A stretch of DNA of 64,000 bases from a virus: positions 1 through 64,000 of the IMG/VR virus record IMGVR_UViG_3300025030_000070, one strand, 5' to 3'. The position numbers were made by a program, and so were the translations under genes. The notes under the pieces were generated by a model, which was not told the origin of the DNA, did no database searches, and saw nothing but the letters and a program-made list of their open reading frames with translations. Numbering within the stretch: position 1 is the first letter of the stretch; each line of letters opens with the position of its first letter. Positions 55,028 through 63,008 of the stretch are shown here, in pieces.

Positions 55028-55431
55028 ACGAAGAGTTACAACAGGAAATCGAACGGTATAAAGAGACTAACAGGCGTCTCAATAGGAGATGTCAGAAATT
55101 AGAAAAGCGTGTTTCTAAATATCGTCGTCGTTATGTTGCTGTTATGAAACCAGCCAAAGAATGGCATGACAGAATTAAATGGGATTATCAGCAAATACAT
55201 GCCATGCGAAATGAATTGTGGGATCAATTGAGTCTTCGTAAATTTTATTTGTCTTGGTTTAAAGGGACACTTAGAATAATAAATGAAACAATTAATACAT
55301 TTTTTCAACGACTTTTAACATTAATACGTACAGGACATTTTTTTCCTGAAAAGATTTGGAAACAAAATAATCGATTAGCAGAATTGGAAAGGAAGGTAAA
55401 AGAATATGAAGCTAGGAATAATCGGATCTGA
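55024..55431 (+). CDS. Coiled-coil protein, 135 aa
   Basis: Strong heptads at both ends (IERYKETNRRLNRRCQKLEK and RLAELERKVKEYEARNN) with a Trp-rich middle. Its end overlaps the truncated dehydrogenase fragment that follows. Confidence 0.6.
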   Translation: MNEELQQEIERYKETNRRLNRRCQKLEKRVSKYRRRYVAVMKPAKEWHDRIKWDYQQIHAMRNELWDQLSLRKFYLSWFKGTLRIINETINTFFQRLLTLIRTGHFFPEKIWKQNNRLAELERKVKEYEARNNRI

Positions 55432-55537
55432 AGGTGTTGTCGGCGCTGCTTGCAAGTTCGGATTCGGGTTAATTGGGAAAGAAGTAAAAGAAAATCTGGA
55501 TAAAAAACTTGGTCTGGGTTCTCTAGAAGATCTCTAG
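55406..55537 (+). pseudogene. Truncated copy of a sugar-nucleotide dehydrogenase N-terminus
   Basis: 43 codons: KLGIIGSEGVVGAACKFGF is almost the same as the start of the 56696 gene (RLGIVGSEGVVGSACKFGF). After it come an unrelated short tail and a stop. It is a broken duplicate, 1.3 kb from the full gene. Confidence 0.7.
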
Positions 55538-55553
55538 AAGAGAAGGTAGAAGA

Positions 55554-56507
55554 ATGATGAAGATTTTAGTTTGTGGCGCGACAGGATTTGTTGGTAGAAA
55601 TATATTTGAAAGTTTCAGTGGTAGACAAGGGTATGAGACGTTTGGACTTGTGCTAAATAGATCGTTGAATTACAGTAGGATCTACGGATTTGATTTAACA
55701 TTAACAAACAATAAAGAGATTGATTCTTTTTTTTCTAAAAATAAGTTTGATGTAGTAATACAGTGCGCTGCCGCGTCGTCGGGCATCGATGACACTATTA
55801 ATAAACCTTATTTACACGTTACTGATAATGCTGTAATGAATTCTCTTTTGTTGAAAAAATGTTTTGAAAATAATGTAAGGCACTTTATATTTCCAAGTTG
55901 TGGTGTGATGTATAATCCAGCCAAAAGTCCAGTTTCAGAAGAAGATTTTAACGAAAGCGATGGTATTGTTCCAACTTATTTTGGTGTTGGATGGACGAAA
56001 GTTTATATAGAGAAAATGTGTGAGTTTTATTCTCGACTTGGTAGAACGAAACATACAGTAATGCGACTTAGTAATACTTACGGTCCATATGATAAATTTG
56101 ATTTGGAACGTTCACATTTTATGGGTGCCAACATAACAAAGGTTATGAAAGCAAACGAAGGCGATGATATTGTTGTATGCGGCGACGGATCAACTGAAAG
56201 AGATTTAATTTACATCGATGATGTTGTTGATTTTATTGACGATGTAATTCAAAGACAAACTAAATTGTTTGATATTTTTAATGTAAGTTATGGTAAGTCA
56301 TTTTCTGTTTCTGAAATAGTTCAAAAAATAATCGATTATTCTGGAAAAAATTTGAAAATCAAGTATGATATTTCAAAGCCTTTTGTTGCAACAAAATTAG
56401 CAATGAAAAATGATAAAGCTTTTAATGACATTGATTGGCAACCCAAAATTTCTATAGATAAAGGCATAAAAGAAACTTTGAGATGGTATAAGAAAAATGT
56501 ATTTTGA
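55554..56507 (+). CDS. NAD-dependent epimerase (GDP-fucose-synthase-like), 317 aa
   Basis: ILVCGATGFVGRNIFESF is the cofactor site; FGVGWTKVYIEKMCEFY carries a K in the usual helix, though the YxxxK tyrosine is less clear; RDLIYIDDVVDFI and an R-loop follow. It probably reduces or epimerises a GDP- or UDP-sugar. Confidence 0.8.
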   Translation: MMKILVCGATGFVGRNIFESFSGRQGYETFGLVLNRSLNYSRIYGFDLTLTNNKEIDSFFSKNKFDVVIQCAAASSGIDDTINKPYLHVTDNAVMNSLLLKKCFENNVRHFIFPSCGVMYNPAKSPVSEEDFNESDGIVPTYFGVGWTKVYIEKMCEFYSRLGRTKHTVMRLSNTYGPYDKFDLERSHFMGANITKVMKANEGDDIVVCGDGSTERDLIYIDDVVDFIDDVIQRQTKLFDIFNVSYGKSFSVSEIVQKIIDYSGKNLKIKYDISKPFVATKLAMKNDKAFNDIDWQPKISIDKGIKETLRWYKKNVF

Positions 56508-56679
56508 AAACAAAAATGTGCTAATAAGCGGCGGAACAGGAATGATTGGTCGCCATCTTGTGAATCTTTTGCTAAACAAGAATTGCAAAACTATAACAAT
56601 AACATCCTTAGATGAGCCAAACAACCTTCCAGAAAATGTTCTCTTTATTTACAACCACTTGAAGCAAAAGAAAATATAA
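56497..56679 (+). pseudogene. Truncated SDR epimerase, 60 aa
   Basis: NVLISGGTGMIGRHLVNLLL is the start of an SDR nucleotide-sugar enzyme, but the frame ends after LPENVLFIYNHLKQKKI. No continuation is visible in the next frames. It overlaps the previous gene by 11 bases. Confidence 0.65.
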
Positions 56680-56695
56680 GAAAAGGAAACAAAAT

Positions 56696-57514
56696 ATGCG
56701 TTTAGGGATTGTTGGAAGCGAAGGCGTTGTTGGATCAGCTTGTAAATTCGGTTTCCAGAAGTTAGGGCATGAAGTAAAATGCCATGATTTAAAACTAAAA
56801 ACAAACATTGCCGATGTTATTGATTCTGATATCATTTTTATTACAGTTCCAACGCCTATGGAATCTGATGGTTCGTGTTATACAGGCTTTGTAGAAGACG
56901 TTGTTGAGGATATTATTGCGCACACGCAAGCAATGATGCTTCCAAGGCGTTTGCGCCCTATTATTGCAATCAAATCTACAGTTGCAATCGGAACCACAAA
57001 AAAGATTCAAGAAAGGCATTCAGATTTTGATATTTGTTTTGTACCAGAGTTTCTCAAGGAGCGTTCTGCAATTATAGATTTCTCCGAAAGACAAGATTTA
57101 TGTGTTATTGGAACTGATTGTGACATGGTCTATGAAAAAATCAAAGAAGCGCATGGAAGATTGCCGAAGAAGTTTGTAAAGGTAAGTCCAACTGAAGCAG
57201 AGCTTTGCAAATATTTTCTGAATTCTTTTAACGCTATGCGTGTTGTGTTTGCGAATTCGTTTCATGAACTTTCGAAAAAATATGGAGCAGATTACGATAA
57301 CATTAAAAATGCGATGACGAATATTCCACATATTCCGCCTGACTATTTGCTTGTGAATTCAAATTGGAGAGGATATTGCGGGCCCTGTTTTAGCAAAGAT
57401 TTACCAGCACTTAATAAAATGTGTTCCGGAACAAAAGTAGAATTCTTCAAATATATTATTGAAGAAAATGAGAAATATATCAAGACAGTTCCAGATGGAA
57501 TGAGAATGAAATGA
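56696..57514 (+). CDS. UDP-glucose/GDP-mannose dehydrogenase-like, 272 aa
   Basis: LGIVGSEGVVGSACKFGFQK is the NAD site; FITVPTPM, IKSTVAIGTT, FVPEFLKERSAI and CKYFLNSFNAMRVVFANSFH follow; GYCGPCFSKDLPAL carries the catalytic Cys. The usual third (substrate) domain is missing, as in some phage forms. It probably makes an acidic sugar nucleotide or a related product. Confidence 0.82.
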   Translation: MRLGIVGSEGVVGSACKFGFQKLGHEVKCHDLKLKTNIADVIDSDIIFITVPTPMESDGSCYTGFVEDVVEDIIAHTQAMMLPRRLRPIIAIKSTVAIGTTKKIQERHSDFDICFVPEFLKERSAIIDFSERQDLCVIGTDCDMVYEKIKEAHGRLPKKFVKVSPTEAELCKYFLNSFNAMRVVFANSFHELSKKYGADYDNIKNAMTNIPHIPPDYLLVNSNWRGYCGPCFSKDLPALNKMCSGTKVEFFKYIIEENEKYIKTVPDGMRMK

Positions 57515-57825
57515 AGACTTTTGATGGAAAATTGTTGGCTTATGTAGCAACTGGGACAGAGGGTATCATCTGGTGTATGCAGACAGACCATGATAAGGAG
57601 CAGTGCTCATATGAGAATCTACATCCTCTAACGGATGGAGATAGATTGATTGTTTGGGATGAATGCGGCAAGAATATGTTTGATGATGCTATTGACATAG
57701 ATACTAGTCGTACAGAAATTAAGGGTTACTGGTGTCGTGGAGTTCAAAAAAATGTCGACGACGATATCTGGTTCAATCTTTTTGATAAAAGATATTATGC
57801 TAAATTGATACGTGAGCAGAGATAG
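57511..57825 (+). CDS. Conserved-type phage protein, 104 aa
   Basis: GKLLAYVATGTEGIIWCMQT and LTDGDRLIVWDECGK resemble small phage proteins of unknown function. It shares ATGA with the dehydrogenase gene and is followed directly by the next start. Confidence 0.6.
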   Translation: MKTFDGKLLAYVATGTEGIIWCMQTDHDKEQCSYENLHPLTDGDRLIVWDECGKNMFDDAIDIDTSRTEIKGYWCRGVQKNVDDDIWFNLFDKRYYAKLIREQR

Positions 57826-58035
57826 ATGAAAGTTTATGTCGTTACGAAGAGTATGATAGAAAGATTTCAACTTCTTGACAAAGAACTTGTTGCGGTATTT
57901 TTTGATAAAAACGAAGCAGAAGCTTATGCGGCTATTAGAAATCTAAACCGTGTCTTTAGAGAAGAATTTGAAGTAGAGAGCTGCCCACTAATTGCATCAG
58001 TAGAGTCTGGTGCGAAAGAAGACGAACAAGAATGA
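57826..58035 (+). CDS. Hypothetical protein, 69 aa
   Basis: It begins at the base after the previous stop. VYVVTKSMIERFQLLDKELV followed by AVFFDKNEAEAYA suggests a small alpha/beta domain. The function is unknown. Confidence 0.55.
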   Translation: MKVYVVTKSMIERFQLLDKELVAVFFDKNEAEAYAAIRNLNRVFREEFEVESCPLIASVESGAKEDEQE

Positions 58036-59042
58036 ATAAGACGACGGTACTGGTAACTGGTGGCCAAGGCTTCATCGGAAGTGCGGTTTGCCAAGAGTTT
58101 CTTGATAATGATTATCATGTCATATCTATAGATAATTATTCAAAATATGGTTACATCGAAAGGCCACACGATAATCATCCAAATTTTCAATTGATTAAAG
58201 AAGATGCTAAAAAATTAAACGAGTGGTGTACGTGCGATAATGTTGAAGTTTTTAGTGGTCTACATAAAGTAGATTACATTGTTCACTGCGCAGCTTCCAT
58301 AGGTGGCATATCTTTTTTTCATGCAAATGCATTTGATTTGCTAGCTGAAAATATGAGACTAGATGCTTCCGTGTTTGATTGTGCTATAGATTTATTTCAA
58401 AACCATCAACTTAAAAGAATTGTAGCGTTAGCTAGTTCAATGATTATGGATATGACAGATACATTTCCAACATCTGAGTCGGATATACCTAACATACCAC
58501 CTCCACCTTCTTCATATGGATTTTCCAAATTAGGAACAATGTATTTTGCGAAAGCAGCTTGTGAACAATATAAATTGCCATATACTATTATAAATCCTTG
58601 GAATGCGTGCGGGATTGGAGAGGAAGATTTTCGCAAAGGAGAAAGTTCACATGTCATTCCAGATTTAATAATGAAAACTTTATCTGGACAAAAACCGTTA
58701 AAGATATTGGGTGATGGAAATCAAATAAGAACTTTTACGTCTGTACGAGATATTGCTAAAGGTATTAGACTTTCATTAGAAAGCAATCTTGCTGAGAATG
58801 AAATTTTTAATATCGCAAATCCAAATCCAATAAAGATAAAAGAATTAGCAGAAATTATTTGGAACAAATTACGACCCAATGAAGCATTTGAATTCAAAAT
58901 GGAGCAACCATTCAAGTATGATACTCTTCGAAGAGAGCCCGACGTATCAAAGGCAAAAGAATTGCTTGGGTTTGAAGCTAAAATAACACTCGACGAAAGC
59001 ATCGACGAAGTAATAGAATATATTGGGAGTTGCAATGTCTAA
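58032..59042 (+). CDS. UDP-glucose 4-epimerase-like SDR, 336 aa
   Basis: VLVTGGQGFIGSAVCQEFLD is the GxxGxxG site; YIVHCAASIGG, then LASSMIMDM and SSYGFSKLGTMYFAKAA (YxxxK) are the catalytic parts; IRTFTSVRDIAKGI and the ending DVSKAKELLGFEAKITLDES are typical of extended SDRs. Confidence 0.87.
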   Translation: MNKTTVLVTGGQGFIGSAVCQEFLDNDYHVISIDNYSKYGYIERPHDNHPNFQLIKEDAKKLNEWCTCDNVEVFSGLHKVDYIVHCAASIGGISFFHANAFDLLAENMRLDASVFDCAIDLFQNHQLKRIVALASSMIMDMTDTFPTSESDIPNIPPPPSSYGFSKLGTMYFAKAACEQYKLPYTIINPWNACGIGEEDFRKGESSHVIPDLIMKTLSGQKPLKILGDGNQIRTFTSVRDIAKGIRLSLESNLAENEIFNIANPNPIKIKELAEIIWNKLRPNEAFEFKMEQPFKYDTLRREPDVSKAKELLGFEAKITLDESIDEVIEYIGSCNV

Positions 59043-59808
59043 ACCAGAAATATCGATAGTCCTTCCAGGCATTCGTCAACAAAATTGGGATGCCGTATAT
59101 GATTCAATTGTTGCTTCTACAAAAAAAACTTTTGAATTAATCATATGTGGTCCATTTCCTCTTACTCCACAATTAGAAGTTATTAATTGTGTTAAATATG
59201 TCAAAGATTATGGTTCTCCTGTGAGAGCTTCTCAAATTGCTGCTTCTATGTGTGAAGGAGAATTAGTGACTTGGATTGCCGATGATGGAATTCTCCTTCC
59301 AGATTCATTAGATAAAAATATAGATCTACTTCGTTCTATGGGAGACAATAATAAAAATGTTGTTGTGACAAAATATTATGAAGGAAAAAATGGTACAGAG
59401 AAGCCTCTTCAACCAGATAATTATTTCAAATTAAACGGATCAGATTGGACTTCATCGCCATTTATTTCAAAAGAGTGGTGGCTCTTTAATGTTGCTATAA
59501 TACATCGGACTTTTTTCGAAGAACTTGGAGGATGGGATTCCTTGTATGAAGGAACTTTTTACTCACACGCTGACATGGCAGTTCGGGCTCAATATCTAGG
59601 CGCCAATGTCAAGATGTCTGATTTTCCTTTGCTAAATTGTGATCATGAGCAACTTGATCATGCTCCGATCGAATCTGCTCAAATTATACACGATAAGCCT
59701 TTATTTCAATCTCGATATAGAAATCCTTCGTGGACCATGGGAGAAATGAGACTGGACATTAATAATTGGAAAGATTCATCAGCAGTATGGAAAAGGAGGT
59801 TTGGATGA
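59035..59808 (+). CDS. GT2-like glycosyltransferase, 257 aa (copy B)
   Basis: ATG 59035 has GGGAG upstream. SIVLPGIRQQNWDAVYDSIV, ICGPFPLTPQL and YGSPVRASQIAASMCEGELV match copies A and C; WIADDGILLP gives the DD. FFEELGGWDSLYEG, INNWKDSSAVWKRRFG at the end. Confidence 0.78.
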   Translation: MSKPEISIVLPGIRQQNWDAVYDSIVASTKKTFELIICGPFPLTPQLEVINCVKYVKDYGSPVRASQIAASMCEGELVTWIADDGILLPDSLDKNIDLLRSMGDNNKNVVVTKYYEGKNGTEKPLQPDNYFKLNGSDWTSSPFISKEWWLFNVAIIHRTFFEELGGWDSLYEGTFYSHADMAVRAQYLGANVKMSDFPLLNCDHEQLDHAPIESAQIIHDKPLFQSRYRNPSWTMGEMRLDINNWKDSSAVWKRRFG

Positions 59809-60122
59809 ATTCTAATAAGATTAAAAATATGGATATTAAAGAATTTCTTGAATTTGGTTTCCTTCAAGAAGCCAATCGTCTCTTCTTTCATCCATTGGGA
59901 CTTGCTTTAGAAGTAGCGATAAATGATGATGGTTCATACGAACTAGGTCGCATATTGGATTATAGAGATGAACCTGAAGGCATTGCTTTTGGTAATGTCA
60001 CTGCAGAAAAATTTCAAGAGAGAATTGATAAGAAAAATAGAGTTGAACAATTGGCTTTTGAAAAAGGAATTTCTCGTAAACAACTTTTAGGATATGTTAT
60101 CCAGAATTTGGAGATTAAATGA
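59805..60122 (+). CDS. Conserved-type protein, 105 aa
   Basis: ATG 59805 is preceded by AAAAGGAGG inside the previous gene. EFGFLQEANRLFFHPLGLAL and RDEPEGIAFGNV are familiar from small proteins in phages and bacteria, without known activity. Overlaps the next gene by ATGA. Confidence 0.65.
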   Translation: MNSNKIKNMDIKEFLEFGFLQEANRLFFHPLGLALEVAINDDGSYELGRILDYRDEPEGIAFGNVTAEKFQERIDKKNRVEQLAFEKGISRKQLLGYVIQNLEIK

Positions 60123-60877
60123 AATTTGATATTTCCGTGATTATACCTTCTATTCGAGTCCAAAATTTATTGAAAATTCAATTCATGCTCGACCGAGCAA
60201 TTGAGCCATATTCTCACGAGATAATTGTTGTCAGTCCATATGATGTTCCAATTGATGGAGTTAAAGTAATAAGAGATTTTGGATCTCCATCTAGATGCGT
60301 GCAAATGGGAAGTTGTCTAGCGGAGGGAAAACTTTTAATGTGGTTATCGGACGACTGCACATTTATAACTCCTCGATCTTTAGCTCAATGTATTCAATTA
60401 TTTGAAAGCGGACAAGCAACAGAAAAAGATGGAATAACATTACGTTATTTTGAAGGAGAAGGCAATGGAGAGTTTCCTTTAGATTATTGGAGAGGGAAAC
60501 ATCATGGTGATATGCAGAAATTAGCTGGTATCCCAGATGACTATAAAATAGCTCCACTAGGAATGTATAATACAAATTATTTTAGAGAATTGGGTGGTTT
60601 AGATTGCCGGTTTCTCCACATAAATATGAATACACACGATCTTTCGTTTAGAATTCAGAATAATGGTGGTAAAATAATTCTATCGCATCAATCGTGTGCT
60701 AATTTTTACTGGTCTTGGGTAACAACGGACGCTAAACCTATACAAAGAGCATATTTTGAAAATGATAAAAAACTTTTTGAAGAAATATGGGACAAAGATC
60801 AAACACAGAGAATAAAAATCGATTATTATAATTGGACAGATGCTGAAAGCAAATGGAATATGCGTTTTGGGCGATAG
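60119..60877 (+). CDS. GT2-like glycosyltransferase, 252 aa (copy C)
   Basis: ISVIIPSIRVQNLLKIQFML, FGSPSRCVQMGSCLAEGKLL, WLSDDCTFITP, FRELGGLDCRFLHINMNTHD and NWTDAESKWNMRFG follow the same plan as copies A and B. It probably adds a further sugar to the same glycan. Confidence 0.78.
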   Translation: MKFDISVIIPSIRVQNLLKIQFMLDRAIEPYSHEIIVVSPYDVPIDGVKVIRDFGSPSRCVQMGSCLAEGKLLMWLSDDCTFITPRSLAQCIQLFESGQATEKDGITLRYFEGEGNGEFPLDYWRGKHHGDMQKLAGIPDDYKIAPLGMYNTNYFRELGGLDCRFLHINMNTHDLSFRIQNNGGKIILSHQSCANFYWSWVTTDAKPIQRAYFENDKKLFEEIWDKDQTQRIKIDYYNWTDAESKWNMRFGR

Positions 60878-60899
60878 CTAGCGTGTTATAATGACTAAT

Positions 60900-61061
60900 A
60901 TGATAAAAGCGTGCTCTAAATGTGGTATTGAAAAAGAGTTAGAATATTTTCTTGTTTATTTAAAAGATAAAATTGATTACGACGAAGTTATTTTAAATGA
61001 TTTGAAGAAATTTCAATTGTTTTGTTACAAAAAATGGCAAATTTCTATAGGGGATATATAA
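60900..61061 (+). pseudogene. Remnant of an HNH endonuclease N-terminus
   Basis: 53 codons beginning IKACSKCGIEKELEYF, which matches the first zinc motif of the 50941 HNH gene (KKCSKCGLEKELSEF). The rest has no HNH site. It fills the gap before the fucose-synthase-like gene and ends one base before its start. Confidence 0.55.
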
Positions 61062-62030
61062 ATGGATAAACCATGTCGCGCGCTTGTTACGGGGGGGGAC
61101 GGTCTTGTAGGTAATGCCATTAAAACTATTTCCTTTGACCATCCTGAATTAGATTTCATATTTGTTGGACGCAAGAATGCCGATTTGACAAAGGAGTCAG
61201 AAGTAGAAAGACTTTTTAGACTGTATAAGCCTGAATACATAATTCATTGCGCTGCTAGAGTTGGAGGGATCGGAAGGAATCTAAATAGCCCAGTACAGCA
61301 ATTTAATGATAATATTTTGATGAATACAAACATCATCAAACAAGCACACTTACATAAAATTGAAAAATTAATTGCCTTTTCGTCTGTATGTGTTTTTCCT
61401 TCTAATACAGAAGTTTTAAGAGAAAACAATATGCACGATGGTCCTCCATTTCCTGCTCACTGGAGCTATGCTATGGCAAAGCGCATGGTTGATGTGCAGA
61501 TTGGAGCATATCGAGATCAATACGATGTAAACTATTGCTCAATTATTCCTACTAACATTTTTGGGATTAAAGACAATTATGATTTAGAAGACGGACATGT
61601 TGTTCCTTCTCTCATCCATAAGTTTTATAATGCTCTTGCGACAGAAACCAATATTGAATGTTGGGGCGATGGCAGTCCAAAAAGAGAATTTATTTATGCT
61701 CAAGATTTAGCAAAAGTTTGTGTTGAGTTGTTGAAAAAGAATGAACTAATGCCTCAAAGATTGATTGTTCCTGGTCAAGAATTTTCTATTAAAGAAATTG
61801 TCGAAAAGATTGATTTGTCTTTTTTGAGTGTTTATTCACAACTAGGTACGAGTTATCCCGATATTGTTTGGAACAAAGATAAACCAAATGGACAAATGCG
61901 CAGAAAAACAGAGTCGCAATATTTTGATAAACTGTTTCCCAATTTTAAATACACAGGCATTGATGTAGCATTGAAAGAAAGTGTGAAATGGTTTACGACG
62001 AATTATCCAAACTGTAGGGGTGTGAAATGA
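61062..62030 (+). CDS. GDP-L-fucose synthase / GDP-colitose synthase-like SDR, 322 aa
   Basis: ALVTGGDGLVGNAIKTI, DLTKESEVERLFRLYKPEYI, AARVGGIGRNLNSPVQQFND and SSVCVFPSNT match GDP-fucose synthase (Fcl/WcaG). HWSYAMAKRMVDVQ gives YxxxK. Next to gmd it would complete GDP-fucose. With the ColD-like gene downstream, its close relative GDP-colitose synthase (ColC) is equally possible. A run of eight G lies in the cofactor-site codons. Confidence 0.85.
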   Translation: MDKPCRALVTGGDGLVGNAIKTISFDHPELDFIFVGRKNADLTKESEVERLFRLYKPEYIIHCAARVGGIGRNLNSPVQQFNDNILMNTNIIKQAHLHKIEKLIAFSSVCVFPSNTEVLRENNMHDGPPFPAHWSYAMAKRMVDVQIGAYRDQYDVNYCSIIPTNIFGIKDNYDLEDGHVVPSLIHKFYNALATETNIECWGDGSPKREFIYAQDLAKVCVELLKKNELMPQRLIVPGQEFSIKEIVEKIDLSFLSVYSQLGTSYPDIVWNKDKPNGQMRRKTESQYFDKLFPNFKYTGIDVALKESVKWFTTNYPNCRGVK

Positions 62031-63007
62031 AAATTGCTGCAATTAGCGGTATTACTGGGCAGATTGGAAGTTATCTAGCAGAACTCTTATTAGATAAGGG
62101 ATATTATGTTGTTGGATTAAAAAGAAGAACTTCTACAATCAATTCTACAACCAGAATAAATCATATTCTATTAAGTCCAAATTTGAAATTGGAGTATTTT
62201 GATTTTAACGATCCAATTTCAATTGTAAATATTTTTACAAAATATAAAATAGATGAATTCTATAATTTGGGATGTATGAGCCATGTTAGAGTTTCTTTTG
62301 ACATGCCCGAAGAAGCATTTAATACAGTTGCTATAGGGACTCTTAGGATACTTGAATGTATTCATAGGTTGAGTCCAGAAACAAAGTTATATCAAGCTTC
62401 TTCTAGTGAGCAGTTTGGATTTAATCCTGATGTTCCATTTAATGAATTGTCTAGATTTATGCCTGCTAGTCCGTATGCTTGCTCAAAAGTAGCAGCGCAC
62501 AATCTAGTTGTAAATTATCGTAATGCTTATAATCTGCACACGAGTTGTGGAATAGTTTTTAACACCGAGTCTAGTCGACGCGGAGAAAACTTCGTTACTA
62601 GAAAAATAACATTAGGTGCGGCAAGAATAAAAGCTGGAATACAAAAAGAATTAGTTTTAGGTAATCTAAAATCATTTAGAGATTGGAGTTATGCTCCTGA
62701 AATTTGTGAAGGAATATGGAAAATTCTTCAACAAAAACATCCAGGCGATTACGTACTGTGTTCAGAAGAAATGCATTCTGTTGAAGAATTTTTAAAAGAA
62801 ACATTTGAATATGCCGGTTTGGGTAATTATGAAAAATGTGTTCGTATAGATCCAATCTATTATAGAGCGCAAGAAGTTCCAATGTTACTAGGTGATTGTT
62901 CGAAAGCCAAAGCAGTTCTCAAATTCGAATCGAAAACGAAATTTAAACAGCTTGTTAAAATAATGTACGATGCTGATGAAGAATTGGTGAAAAACGAAAG
63001 GAAATAG
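62027..63007 (+). CDS. gmd: GDP-mannose 4,6-dehydratase
   Basis: 326 aa. AISGITGQIGSYLAELLLDK, GLKRRTST, LEYFDFNDP, CMSHVRVSFDMPEE, YQASSSEQFG, SPYACSKVAAHNLVVNYR and ESSRRGENFVTRKI correspond to Gmd. The enzyme makes GDP-4-keto-6-deoxymannose, the branch point for GDP-fucose, GDP-perosamine and GDP-colitose. It shares ATGA with the preceding gene. Confidence 0.92.
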   Translation: MKIAAISGITGQIGSYLAELLLDKGYYVVGLKRRTSTINSTTRINHILLSPNLKLEYFDFNDPISIVNIFTKYKIDEFYNLGCMSHVRVSFDMPEEAFNTVAIGTLRILECIHRLSPETKLYQASSSEQFGFNPDVPFNELSRFMPASPYACSKVAAHNLVVNYRNAYNLHTSCGIVFNTESSRRGENFVTRKITLGAARIKAGIQKELVLGNLKSFRDWSYAPEICEGIWKILQQKHPGDYVLCSEEMHSVEEFLKETFEYAGLGNYEKCVRIDPIYYRAQEVPMLLGDCSKAKAVLKFESKTKFKQLVKIMYDADEELVKNERK

Positions 63008-63008
63008 A

